Part shown: positions 36,462-45,319 of the stretch, one piece after another
Layout: each line of letters opens with the position of its first letter
Numbering within the stretch: the first letter of the stretch is position 1
Assembly (NCBI RefSeq): GCF_900496965.1
Contig: NZ_UFQB01000028.1
Coordinates: 1-64,000, forward strand
Direction: 5' to 3'
Source of the DNA: Achromobacter agilis
Lineage (GTDB): Bacteria; Pseudomonadota; Gammaproteobacteria; Burkholderiales; Burkholderiaceae_B
Length of the DNA: 64,000 bases
Position numbers and translations under genes: made by a program
Notes under the pieces: model-generated
Told to the model about the DNA's origin: nothing
Database searches by the model: none
What the model saw: the letters and a program-made list of their open reading frames with translations, nothing else

Positions 36462-38993
36462 ATGATGGATTTCCCTGATATGTCACGGGCCAAGCGCCCC
36501 GGTTTCTGGTCTGCCCTGCGCCTAGGTGCCAGGATGATGATGCGCGACGCCCGTGCCGGCGAGCTGCGGCTGCTGGTGCTGGCGCTGGTCGTGGCGGTGG
36601 CCGCGGTGACCAGCGTGGGCTTCCTGGCCGACCGGGTCAGCCGGGCGCTGGAGCGCGATGCGGGGCAAATGCTGGGCGCCGATCTGGTGCTGGACGCCGA
36701 CGAGCCCGTGCCGCCAGCCTTCATGGATCAGGCCCGGGAGCGCGGCCTGACCGTGTCCAGCACCTGGCAGTTCCCGTCCATGGTGGGCGCGGGCGACGGC
36801 GCGCAGCTGGCCGCGCTGAAGGCCGTCGAGCCGGGCTATCCGCTGCGCGGCGCCCTGAGGGTGACGGACGCGCCGTTCGCGCCCGATGCCGCCACGCGCG
36901 ACGTCCCGCCCGAGGGCGCCGTATGGGTGGACGCGCAACTGCTGTCCCTGCTGAACCTGAAGGTTGGCGACAGTCTGAACGTGGGCGACGCGCGCCTGCG
37001 CGTCGACCGGGTGATCACCTATGAACCCGACCGCGGCATGCAGTTCGTCAACGTGGCGCCGCGGGTGTTGCTGCGGGCCAGCGATCTGCCCGCCACCGGC
37101 CTGATCGCGCCAGGCAGCCGTATCGGCTACGCCCTGCTGGTCGCCGGCCAGCCCGACGCCGTGGCCGGCTACTCGGCCTGGCTCAAGCAGAACCTGAAGC
37201 GCGGCCAGAAAGTGGCCACGCTGGAATCCGGCCGCCCAGAGGTACGCCGCACCCTGGATCGCGCGCAGCGCTTCCTGTCGCTGGTCGCGCTGCTGGCCGT
37301 GCTGATATCGGCGGTGGCGGTGGCCCTGGCGGCCGGCCGCTACATGGCGCGCCATCGCGACGGCGTGGCGGTAATGCGCTGCCTGGGGGCGGTGCAGTCG
37401 CAGGTTTCGCGCATGCTGACGCTGGAATTCACTCTGGTGGGCCTGTTTTCTTCGGCCGCGGGCTGCCTGCTGGGCTACGCCGTGCACCAGGTGCTGGTCA
37501 TGCTGCTGGGGGCGGTGATCGACACCACCTTGCCCGCCCCGTCGGCCATTCCGGCCCTGCAGGGGCTCCTGACGGGCCTGCTGCTATTGCTGGGTTTCGC
37601 CCTGCCTGCGCTGGCCCAGCTGCGCCATGTGCCGCCGGCCCGGGTGTTGCGGCGCGACGCGGACGCGCTGAGCGCGCGCAGCGCTTTCGGCTACATCCTG
37701 GGCGCCGCGGGCTTCGCCCTGCTGATCTGGTGGTTCGCCGGGGACGCGAAGCTGGGCTCCGTCGTGGCGGGCGGCTTCCTGGGCGCGTTCGCGGTATTCG
37801 CGCTGGTGGCCTGGCTGTGCATTCTGGGCCTGGCGCGCGTGCGCAGGCTGGCCGCGGGCCTGCCCGCGCTGCGTTTCGCGCTGGCGGGCGTGGTGCGCCG
37901 GCGCGCCGCCACCATCACCCAGGTGTGCGCGCTGGCGGTGGGCCTGATGGCGCTGCTGCTGTTGACCATGACCCGGACCGACCTGATCCAGGGTTGGCAG
38001 CGGACCTTGCCGCCCGATGCGCCCAACCGCTTTCTGATCAACGTGCAGCCCGACCAACGCCAGGCCGTAACCGACGCGCTCACCCGCGAGGGGCTGGGGC
38101 GCATCGCGCTGTCGCCCATGGTGCGCGGCCGGCTCATCGCCATCAACGGCAAGCCCGTCGGCCCGGACGACTACGAAGAACCCCGCGCCAAGCGGCTGGT
38201 CGACCGCGAGTTCAACCTGTCCTACGGAGACGAGATGCCCTCGTCCAACCGTATCGAGCAGGGCCGCTGGCTGGCGCCCGGCTCGGCGGAGGTATCGCTG
38301 GAGTCCGGCCTGGCCAAGACCCTGGGCCTCAAGCTCGGCGACAAGATGACGTTCGACGTGGCGGGCCAGCAGGTCGACGTGGCCGTGTCCGGCACCCGTC
38401 GGGTGGACTGGGATACGATGCAGGTCAATTTTTTCGCAATCCTGACCCCCGCCTCGCTGGCCGACATGCCCCAAAGCTGGATCACCTCGTTTTATCTGCC
38501 GCCCGAAAAGGCGGGGGTGCTGCCCGCGCTGGTGCGAGAATTCCCCAATCTGACGGTGTTCGACGTAGGCGCCATCCTGCAGCAATTGCAGTCCGTGCTC
38601 AACGAGGTGGGCCGCGCGGTGCAGCTCCTCTTCCTGTTCACGCTGGCGGCGGGCGTGCTGGTGCTGTCGGCGGCGCTGACCGCCACGCGCGACGAGCGCA
38701 TGCGGGAAGCCGCGGTGCTGCGCGCCCTGGGCGCGACCCGCAGCCAGCTGGCCCGCTCGCAGCGCATCGAATTGTGGGCCGTGGGCGGCCTGGCGGGCCT
38801 GTTGGCCGCCGCGGGCGCCACGGCGATCGCTTGGGCTTTGTCAACCCAGGTCTTCGATTTCACGATTACGCTTAGCCTCTGGCCATGGCTGGCAGGCATC
38901 GGCGCGGGCATGCTCGGCGCCTGGGCGGGCGGCGCGCTCGCCTTGCGCGGGGTATTGCGCACGCCGCCCCTGGTCACCCTCCGAGAAACCTGA
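36462..38993 (+). CDS. FtsX-family ABC transporter permease (YbbP-like), without adjacent ATPase
   Basis: The 843-residue protein has an N-terminal membrane helix (about 35-57), a periplasmic MacB-like domain (about 58-245), two FtsX modules with helix clusters near 265-395 and 715-835, extra central helices near 410-510, and a second large periplasmic domain (about 530-700). It resembles YbbP, whose partner YbbA ATPase is not encoded here. Such complexes work mechanically in envelope or lipoprotein processes rather than classical import. ATG 36462 is used; ATG 36480 (MSRAKR) is possible. Its stop overlaps the start of the truncated haemoglobin gene. Confidence 0.87.
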   Translation: MMDFPDMSRAKRPGFWSALRLGARMMMRDARAGELRLLVLALVVAVAAVTSVGFLADRVSRALERDAGQMLGADLVLDADEPVPPAFMDQARERGLTVSSTWQFPSMVGAGDGAQLAALKAVEPGYPLRGALRVTDAPFAPDAATRDVPPEGAVWVDAQLLSLLNLKVGDSLNVGDARLRVDRVITYEPDRGMQFVNVAPRVLLRASDLPATGLIAPGSRIGYALLVAGQPDAVAGYSAWLKQNLKRGQKVATLESGRPEVRRTLDRAQRFLSLVALLAVLISAVAVALAAGRYMARHRDGVAVMRCLGAVQSQVSRMLTLEFTLVGLFSSAAGCLLGYAVHQVLVMLLGAVIDTTLPAPSAIPALQGLLTGLLLLLGFALPALAQLRHVPPARVLRRDADALSARSAFGYILGAAGFALLIWWFAGDAKLGSVVAGGFLGAFAVFALVAWLCILGLARVRRLAAGLPALRFALAGVVRRRAATITQVCALAVGLMALLLLTMTRTDLIQGWQRTLPPDAPNRFLINVQPDQRQAVTDALTREGLGRIALSPMVRGRLIAINGKPVGPDDYEEPRAKRLVDREFNLSYGDEMPSSNRIEQGRWLAPGSAEVSLESGLAKTLGLKLGDKMTFDVAGQQVDVAVSGTRRVDWDTMQVNFFAILTPASLADMPQSWITSFYLPPEKAGVLPALVREFPNLTVFDVGAILQQLQSVLNEVGRAVQLLFLFTLAAGVLVLSAALTATRDERMREAAVLRALGATRSQLARSQRIELWAVGGLAGLLAAAGATAIAWALSTQVFDFTITLSLWPWLAGIGAGMLGAWAGGALALRGVLRTPPLVTLRET

Positions 38994-39415
38994 TGACAAC
39001 CCGCGTCCATTCCATTACCGAACCCGTGGAAAATTCCCGCAGCATTTTCGATCTACTCGGCGGCGAGCCCGGCGTGCGCGCCCTGGTCGACCGCTTCTAT
39101 GACCTGATGGACATGGAGCCCGACCTGAAGGAACTGCGCGCCGCGCACGGCCCCAGCCTGGACGAGGCGCGCAACAAGCTGTTCTGGTTCCTGTGCGGCT
39201 ACTTCGGCGGCCCGGACCACTATATTGAACGCTTCGGCCACCCGCGGCTGCGCGCAAGGCACCTGCCGTTCTCGATCGGCGAGATCGAGCGCGACCAGTG
39301 GGTGGCCTGCATCGGGCGCGCCATGGAAGACCAGGACATCGAGCCGGCCCTGGTTGACCGGCTGCTCGAGTCGTTCTACGGCGTGGCCGATTGGATGCGC
39401 AACCGTGAAGGCTGA
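38993..39415 (+). CDS. Group II truncated haemoglobin
   Basis: The 140-residue protein has the 2-on-2 globin pattern: a short A-helix, FYDLMD in the B-helix, the FLCGYFGGPDHYIERFGHPRLRARHLPF region with the proximal haem-binding H90, and W103 (G8), diagnostic of group II. These proteins bind O2, NO or sulfide and are linked to stress protection. Its ATG overlaps the permease TGA (ATGA), and its 3' end overlaps the GTG start of the kinase gene, so three unlike proteins appear translationally coupled. Confidence 0.9.
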   Translation: MTTRVHSITEPVENSRSIFDLLGGEPGVRALVDRFYDLMDMEPDLKELRAAHGPSLDEARNKLFWFLCGYFGGPDHYIERFGHPRLRARHLPFSIGEIERDQWVACIGRAMEDQDIEPALVDRLLESFYGVADWMRNREG

Positions 39416-40142
39416 GGGCGACATCCGGTCGGGCGCGCGGCGCCAGGCATGGTCCGGCCCGCTGGCCGGCGCCATGCTCAGCGACGCCTCGCGGCTGTCC
39501 GAGGCCGGGCCGGAATTGTTCAACCCCGGCCACTACGGCGACCGGGCCCGTCCGGTGGACGCCGGCGGGCGACAGGCCGCCTGGTTCGTCCAGGGCCAGG
39601 GCTGGCAGGGCGTGCTGCGGCGTTACCGCCGCGGCGGCATGATCGCCCGCGTCAGCCGCGATGCCTATCTGTGGAACGGCGAAGACCGCACCCGCAGTTT
39701 CCGCGAATACCGTCTGCTGGCCGCCATGCGCGCCCAGGGCCTGGCGGTGCCCGCGCCGCTGGCTGCCGCCTACTGGCGGCAAGGGCCGATCTACCGCGCC
39801 GCCATCGTGGTCGAGCGCATTCCCGGCGTCCGGCCCCTGGCGCAGGCGCTGGCGGAACCGCTCTGGCAGGCGACGGCCGAGGCCATCGTCCGCATGCACC
39901 GGGCAGGGGTGTGGCACGCCGACCTCAACGCGTTCAACATCCTGGTCGGCAACGACGGCCAGGTCTGGCTGATCGACTTCGACCGCGGCACGCAAGGCGC
40001 CTTGTCCGAGCGCCAGCGCCAGGCCAACCTGGAACGCTTGCGCCGTTCGCTGCGCAAGGTGGCGGGAGAGGACGGAGAACGTTTCTGGCTGCGCCTGCGC
40101 GACAGCTATTGGACGGCCTGGGGCGTCGGAATCCAACCCTGA
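39405..40142 (+). CDS. kdkA: 3-deoxy-D-manno-octulosonic acid (Kdo) kinase-like protein
   Basis: The 245-residue protein has the WaaP/KdkA kinase fold. Visible features are GQGWQGVLRRYRRGGMIARVSRDAYLW near 60-86, the catalytic loop HADLNAFNILV near 172-182, and the DFDRG metal-binding motif near 192-196. KdkA phosphorylates the single Kdo of lipopolysaccharides that carry one Kdo residue, as in Bordetella. GTG 39405 overlaps the globin gene; ATG 39474 is an alternative but would remove the start of the domain. Confidence 0.85.
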   Translation: MKAEGDIRSGARRQAWSGPLAGAMLSDASRLSEAGPELFNPGHYGDRARPVDAGGRQAAWFVQGQGWQGVLRRYRRGGMIARVSRDAYLWNGEDRTRSFREYRLLAAMRAQGLAVPAPLAAAYWRQGPIYRAAIVVERIPGVRPLAQALAEPLWQATAEAIVRMHRAGVWHADLNAFNILVGNDGQVWLIDFDRGTQGALSERQRQANLERLRRSLRKVAGEDGERFWLRLRDSYWTAWGVGIQP

Positions 40143-40285
40143 CGACCGCCGGGGCGCCGCGCGCGCGCCGCGGGGCCGTATTTGCGCCAACGCCCCCCAA
40201 AGTTGGGCAGGTCCTTGCTAAAAAGCTTTATCATTTCGCCTTTTGGTACTCCTGTCACATACGGCATAACGCAAGGGGGCTGGTA

Positions 40286-41389
40286 ATGAAACTACGGGCG
40301 GGTATGCGCTGGGCGCTTGGGGCGATGTTGGCCACGGCGGCGACATCGGCGGCGGTCGCGCAGAACAAGGTCGTCAACGTCTACAACTGGGCCGAATACA
40401 CGGCTCCGGACACGATTCCCGGTTTTGAAAAGGAAACCGGCATCAAGGTCCGCTATGACGTCTACGACAGCAACGACACCCTGCAGGCCAAGCTGTTGGC
40501 CGGCAAATCGGGCTATGACGTCGTTGTCCCGTCCACGCATTACGCCTCGCGCCAGATCGAAGCCGGTTTGTTCCAGAAGCTGGACAAGTCCAAGATTCCG
40601 AACTGGAAGTACCTGGATCCCGAAGTGATGGCGCTGGTCGCGTCCGTCGATCCCGGCAACGAATACGCCATTCCGTGGGGCTACGGCACCAATGGTCTGG
40701 GCTACAACGTCACCAAGGTCAAGCAGATCATGGGCGACGGCGTCGACCTGGCCAGCTGGGACATGATCTTCAAGCCCGAGAACGCGGCCAAGCTGAAGGA
40801 ATGCGGCATTTCCATGCTGGACGAGGCCGCGCAGGTGTTTCCTGCCGTGCTGAAGTATCTGGGCAAGGATCCCAACAGCACCGACGCGGACGACTACAAG
40901 GCCGCGCTGGAAGTGTTGATGAAGATCCGTCCGTATATCCGCCAGTTCAGCTCGTCGGGCTATATCGACGAGTTGGCCGTGGGCGACCTGTGCATGGTCT
41001 ACGGCTTCTCCGGCGACGTCATGATCGCCCGCAAGCGCGCCCAGGAAGCCAAGAAGTCCTACGAAGTGAACTACTTCATTCCGAAGGGCGGCGCGCCGGC
41101 GTGGTTCGACCTGATGGTCATCCCGAAGGACGCTCCGCATCCCGAAGAAGCGCTGGCGTTCATCAACTACATCGAAACGCCGAAGGTGCACGCCGCCATC
41201 ACCAACACCATGTTTTATCCGAACGCCAATAAAGAGGCGCGGCAGTACGTGGTGAAGGACGTGGCCGAGAACCCCATGATTTACCCGCCGGCAGAGGTCT
41301 CCAAGACCTTGTACGTGATCAAGGCGCTGCCCTTGAACATCCAACGCTTGCAAAACCGGATGTGGTCCGAGCTGAAGTCTGGAAGATAG
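40286..41389 (+). CDS. potF: Polyamine (putrescine-type) ABC transporter substrate-binding protein
   Basis: The 367-residue periplasmic protein has a signal peptide (1-25, ending AVA) and the PotF/PotD pattern: NVYNWAEYTAPDTIPGFEKETGIKV near 29-53, YDVVVPS, the WGYGTNGLGYN loop, and YGFSGDVMIA. E. coli PotF is 370 residues. It binds putrescine or a related polyamine for PotGHI. The start was set at ATG 40286, with AAGGGGG upstream and the signal peptide directly after; the open frame upstream is not part of the gene. It heads a four-gene operon. Confidence 0.92.
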   Translation: MKLRAGMRWALGAMLATAATSAAVAQNKVVNVYNWAEYTAPDTIPGFEKETGIKVRYDVYDSNDTLQAKLLAGKSGYDVVVPSTHYASRQIEAGLFQKLDKSKIPNWKYLDPEVMALVASVDPGNEYAIPWGYGTNGLGYNVTKVKQIMGDGVDLASWDMIFKPENAAKLKECGISMLDEAAQVFPAVLKYLGKDPNSTDADDYKAALEVLMKIRPYIRQFSSSGYIDELAVGDLCMVYGFSGDVMIARKRAQEAKKSYEVNYFIPKGGAPAWFDLMVIPKDAPHPEEALAFINYIETPKVHAAITNTMFYPNANKEARQYVVKDVAENPMIYPPAEVSKTLYVIKALPLNIQRLQNRMWSELKSGR

Positions 41390-41394
41390 TCATC

Positions 41395-42522
41395 ATGAGC
41401 GAAAGCCGTTACTCGGCGCAGCATTCGGTGGATCCGGACGAGTTCGTCCGGATCTCCGATGTCGTCAAGATCTTCGGCGATGTGGTCGCCGTCCGTTCCG
41501 TCAATCTGTCGGTCAAGCGCAACGAGATCTTCGCCCTGCTGGGCAGCTCGGGCAGCGGCAAGTCCACGCTGCTGCGCATGCTGGCGGGGTTCGAAGAGGC
41601 CACGTCGGGCCAGATCCTGCTGGACGGCGAGGACATCACCCACGTGCCGCCGTACCGGCGGCCCGTGAACATGATGTTCCAGTCCTATGCGCTGTTTCCG
41701 CACATGACGGTCGAGGCCAACGTGGCCTTCGGCCTGAAGCAGGAGGGCGTGGACCGCGCCGAAATCCATGACCGCGTGTTCGAAGCGCTGGACCTGGTGC
41801 AGATGGCCGGCTATTCGCGCCGCAAGCCCAGCCAGCTGTCGGGCGGCCAGCAGCAGCGCGTCGCCCTGGCGCGCAGCCTGGTCAAACGCCCCAAGCTGCT
41901 GCTGCTGGATGAGCCCATGTCCGCGCTGGACAAGCAGATTCGCCAGAAAACGCAGATCGAGCTCGTGAAGATCCTGGAGCAGGTCGGCGTGACCTGCATC
42001 ATGGTCACCCACGACCAGGAAGAGGCCATGACCATGGCGCACCGGCTGGCTGTCATGACCGAAGGCCAGATCGTCCAGTGCGGTTCGCCCCAGGACGTCT
42101 ACGCCTTCCCGAATTCCCGCTTCGTTGCCAGTTTCATCGGTTCCACCAATATGTTCACCGGCACCATCGTGGTCGATGAGCCGGATCACGTCGCCATCGA
42201 ATGCGCCGAGCTGACCCGTCCGCTCTTCGTGAACCACGGCGTGAGCGAGCCGCTGGGCATGGAGGTGCACGTCTCCATCCGTCCCGAACGGCTGGTGGTG
42301 TCGCGCGAACAGCCCGAGGGCGAGTACAACTGGGCGCATGGCATGGTCAGCCATATGGCCTGGATGGGCAGCTACGCGCTCTATCAAATCCGGCTCGATT
42401 CGGGCAAGACGGTTGAGGCCAGCGTGCCCAGCCAGCTGCTCGCCCAGATGGACGCGCCCGGCATCGACGAGGAAATCTTCGTCAGCTGGGACGCCGACAG
42501 CGCGACGGTACTGGCGTCATGA
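41395..42522 (+). CDS. potG: Polyamine ABC transporter ATP-binding protein
   Basis: The 375-residue ATPase has Walker A GSSGSGKST near 48-56, signature LSGGQQQR, Walker B LLLLDEPMSALD, and a C-terminal TOBE regulatory domain (about 275-375). The VNMMFQSYALFPHMTV Q-loop is typical of the PotA/PotG group. It starts 6 bp after potF and its stop overlaps the potH start. Confidence 0.94.
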   Translation: MSESRYSAQHSVDPDEFVRISDVVKIFGDVVAVRSVNLSVKRNEIFALLGSSGSGKSTLLRMLAGFEEATSGQILLDGEDITHVPPYRRPVNMMFQSYALFPHMTVEANVAFGLKQEGVDRAEIHDRVFEALDLVQMAGYSRRKPSQLSGGQQQRVALARSLVKRPKLLLLDEPMSALDKQIRQKTQIELVKILEQVGVTCIMVTHDQEEAMTMAHRLAVMTEGQIVQCGSPQDVYAFPNSRFVASFIGSTNMFTGTIVVDEPDHVAIECAELTRPLFVNHGVSEPLGMEVHVSIRPERLVVSREQPEGEYNWAHGMVSHMAWMGSYALYQIRLDSGKTVEASVPSQLLAQMDAPGIDEEIFVSWDADSATVLAS

Positions 42523-43439
42523 TCCGCATTTCGCCCCGCGACTGGTTGCCGTCGGGCCGCGCGCTGGCGGTGGTGCCGCCATTCGCCTGGCTGGTGCTGT
42601 TCCTGCTGGTTCCGTTCCTGCTGGTCTTCAAGATCAGCTTCGCCGAACTCAAGTTCGGCATCCCGCCGTATACCTCGCTGGCGGAGTTCAAGGACGAAGC
42701 GGTGCAGTTCAGCCTGCACCTGCGTGGCTACATCCTGCTGTTCACGGACAGCCTGTATTTCGCCACCTACCTGAATTCGGTGAAGATCGCCGCCGTCACC
42801 ACGCTGTGCTGCGTGCTGATCGGCTATCCCATCGCGTACTACATCGCGCGCTCGTCGCCTTCGGTGCGCAACCTGCTGCTGCTGGGCGTGATCCTGCCGT
42901 TCTGGACTTCGCTGCTGCTGCGCGTGTATGCGTGGGTGGGCATCCTGCGCAACGACGGCCTGCTCAACAACCTGCTGCAGGCCCTGGGCATCATTTCCAG
43001 TCCGCTGGAGATCTACCGCACCGACGTCGCCGTCTATATCGGCATGGTCTATGCCTACCTGCCGTTTTTCATCCTGCCCCTGTATGCCACGCTGGTGAAG
43101 ATGGACCTGCGCCTGCTGGAAGCGGCATACGACCTGGGCGCCAAGCCCTGGCAGGCCTTCTGGCGGATCACCGTGCCGTTGTCGCGGCAGGGCGTGATCG
43201 CGGGCGCCATGCTGGTGTTCATCCCGGCCGTGGGCGAATACGTGATCCCGGAAATGCTGGGCGGCGCCAATACGCTCATGATGGGCCGCGTCATGTGGAA
43301 CGAGTTCTTCAATAACGCGGACTGGCCCATGGCGTCGGCGGTGACTTGCGTGATGGTGCTGCTGTTGCTCCTGCCGCTGGTGTACTTCCAGTACAACCAG
43401 GTCAGGCAGCAGGAGCAAGCAGGCGGAGGCCGCAAATGA
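42519..43439 (+). CDS. potH: Polyamine ABC transporter permease PotH
   Basis: The 306-residue permease has six membrane helices and the EAA-type loop LLEAAYDLGAKPWQAFWRITVPLS near 192-215. The LGVILPFWTSLLLRVYAWVGIL segment is a PotH/PotB signature. Its ATG overlaps potG by 4 bp, and potI overlaps its end by 4 bp, so the cassette is tightly coupled. Confidence 0.94.
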   Translation: MIRISPRDWLPSGRALAVVPPFAWLVLFLLVPFLLVFKISFAELKFGIPPYTSLAEFKDEAVQFSLHLRGYILLFTDSLYFATYLNSVKIAAVTTLCCVLIGYPIAYYIARSSPSVRNLLLLGVILPFWTSLLLRVYAWVGILRNDGLLNNLLQALGIISSPLEIYRTDVAVYIGMVYAYLPFFILPLYATLVKMDLRLLEAAYDLGAKPWQAFWRITVPLSRQGVIAGAMLVFIPAVGEYVIPEMLGGANTLMMGRVMWNEFFNNADWPMASAVTCVMVLLLLLPLVYFQYNQVRQQEQAGGGRK

Positions 43440-44245
43440 ACGGGCCCAACAATATTTTGCGCGGCATCGTGCTGGGGCTGGGGTACTTTTTCCTGTACGT
43501 GCCCATCATCAGCCTGATGGTGTTCTCGTTCAACGAATCGCCCACCGTCACGTCCTGGACCGGGCTGTCGTTCCGCTGGTATCACTCGCTCTTTAACGAC
43601 GACGCGCTGCTGCGCGCGGCCTGGCTGTCGTTCCGCATTGCCGCGATGACCGCGACGGCCGCGGTCATCATCGGCACCTGGGCGGGGTACGTGCTGGGGC
43701 GCATGGGCCGCTTCCGCGGCTTCGCGCTGTACGTGGGCATGCTCAGCGCGCCCCTGGTCATCCCCGAGGTGGTGCTGGGCATTTCGCTGCTGCTGATGTT
43801 CGTGGAACTGCGCGGCAGCCTGGGCTGGCCCGCCGAAAACGGCATCTTCACGATCTGGGTGGGCCACGTGACCCTCTGCATGGCCTTCGTGGCGGTCATC
43901 ATCCAGACGCGCATCCGCGACCTGGACCGCTCGCTGGAAGAGGCCGCCCTGGACCTGGGCGCCACGCCCATCACCGTGTTCTTCAAGATCACGCTGCCGC
44001 TCATCGCCCCGGCGCTGGCCTCGGCCTGGCTGCTGTCTTTCACGTTGTCGCTGGACGACGTCGTTCTGGCGTCGTTCCTGTCCGGCCCCAGTTCCAGCAC
44101 GCTGCCGATGGAGGTTTTCTCGCGGGTGCGGCTGGGCCTGAAACCCGAGATCAACGCGCTGGCCACCCTGTTCATCCTGGCGGTGGGCACGTGCGTGATC
44201 CTGGCCAACCGCATGCAATGGCGCAAGGAGTCCGAACCCAAATGA
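43436..44245 (+). CDS. potI: Polyamine ABC transporter permease PotI
   Basis: The 269-residue permease has six membrane helices, the PotI/PotC start YVPIISLMVFSFNES near 22-36, and the EAA-type loop LEEAALDLGATPITVFFKITLP near 165-186. It is the PotH partner. Its ATG overlaps the potH stop, and its own TGA overlaps the ATG of the next gene, an ArsC-like protein that is not a transporter part. Confidence 0.94.
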   Translation: MNGPNNILRGIVLGLGYFFLYVPIISLMVFSFNESPTVTSWTGLSFRWYHSLFNDDALLRAAWLSFRIAAMTATAAVIIGTWAGYVLGRMGRFRGFALYVGMLSAPLVIPEVVLGISLLLMFVELRGSLGWPAENGIFTIWVGHVTLCMAFVAVIIQTRIRDLDRSLEEAALDLGATPITVFFKITLPLIAPALASAWLLSFTLSLDDVVLASFLSGPSSSTLPMEVFSRVRLGLKPEINALATLFILAVGTCVILANRMQWRKESEPK

Positions 44246-44598
44246 AGCAAACCACCCTGTATGGCCTGAGCAAGTGCAGCACCTGCGTCAAGGCCCGCGA
44301 CTGGCTGGCCGAACATGGCGTCGACCACGCCTTCGTGGACTACCGCGACAATCCAGTTCCCGCCGCTACTCTGAAATCCTGGTCGGAAGCGGTCGGCGGA
44401 TGGGAAAAGCTCGTCAACCGGGCGTCCATGACCTGGCGCAACCTGCCGGACGCGCGCAAGACGGCGCACACCGATGCCCAGTGGACCGCGCTGATCGCGG
44501 AATACCCGGCGCTCGTGCGCCGCCCGGTCACGGTGACACTCGATGGCGAGGTAAGCGTTGGCTTCAGCGAAAAACGCTACGGCGAACGCTTCGCCTGA
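44242..44598 (+). CDS. ArsC/Spx-family thioredoxin-fold protein (YffB-like)
   Basis: The 118-residue protein has the redox motif CSTC at 12-15 following YGLSKCSTCVKA, and the ArsC-like helical insertion with VNRASMTWRNLPDARK. YffB-type members are glutathione-linked and mostly uncharacterised; arsenate reduction is not shown for them. The ATG overlaps the potI stop by 4 bp, and its 3' end overlaps the next gene by 41 bp. No arsenic-resistance genes are nearby. Confidence 0.85.
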   Translation: MKQTTLYGLSKCSTCVKARDWLAEHGVDHAFVDYRDNPVPAATLKSWSEAVGGWEKLVNRASMTWRNLPDARKTAHTDAQWTALIAEYPALVRRPVTVTLDGEVSVGFSEKRYGERFA

Positions 44599-45319
44599 GG
44601 CGCCGGGGGGCGCCGGCCGCGCGCTGCCCGACACGTTCTTCGACCGCGACGCGGCCCAGCTGGCGCGCGAACTGCTGGGCAAGGTCATCCGGCATCGCGT
44701 CGGCCGCCTGTGGCTGTCGGCCCGCATCATCGAGACCGAGGCCTACTACCTGGAAGAGAGGGGCAGCCACGCGTCGCTCGGATACACCCACAAGCGCCGC
44801 GCGCTGTTCATGGACGGCGGCACCGTCTACATGTACTACGCCCGCGGCGGGGATTCGTTGAATTTCAGCGCGGGCGGCCCCGGCAATGCCGTGTTGATCA
44901 AATCCGGCTACCCCTGGACGGATGCGCTGTCGGGCCCGGCATCGCTGGCCCGCATGCAGGAATTGAATCCCGACGCGCAAGGGCGGCCCAGGCCGCCCGC
45001 CAGCCTGTGCGCGGGCCAGACGCTGCTGTGCCGGGCGCTCGGCCTGAAAGTGCCGGACTGGGACGCGCGCCGCTTCGACCCCCGCACCCTCTACGTGGAG
45101 AACGTCGGCGAAGCTCCGCCCGCGCTGATCTGCACCACGCGCCTGGGCATTCCGCTGGGCCGGGACGAGCACCTGAGCTATCGCTTCGTGGATCCGGCCT
45201 ACGCCGCCTTCTGCACGCGCAATCCGCTGCGGCGCGGGCAGCGCGCCGGGCATGACTACGTCTGGGTGGACCGGCAGGGCATCGTGCTGCCCGAAGCGCC
45301 CGAGGCCGGCGCGCGCTAG
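44558..45319 (+). CDS. mpg: 3-methyladenine DNA glycosylase (AAG/MPG family)
   Basis: The 253-residue protein has the MPG fold: LARELLGKVIRHR near 35-47, the catalytic glutamate in IIETEAYY near 57-64, TVYMYYARG near 88-96 lining the lesion pocket, and NPLRRGQRAGHDY near the C-terminus. It excises alkylated purines such as 3-methyladenine and hypoxanthine. The only start before the domain is TTG 44558 with GAGG 7 nt upstream, inside the preceding gene, so the two overlap by 41 bp in different frames. Its stop codon overlaps that of the convergent YrbL-like gene. About 4 kb downstream lies aidB, another alkylation-response family gene. Confidence 0.88.
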   Translation: MASAKNATANASPEAPGGAGRALPDTFFDRDAAQLARELLGKVIRHRVGRLWLSARIIETEAYYLEERGSHASLGYTHKRRALFMDGGTVYMYYARGGDSLNFSAGGPGNAVLIKSGYPWTDALSGPASLARMQELNPDAQGRPRPPASLCAGQTLLCRALGLKVPDWDARRFDPRTLYVENVGEAPPALICTTRLGIPLGRDEHLSYRFVDPAYAAFCTRNPLRRGQRAGHDYVWVDRQGIVLPEAPEAGAR

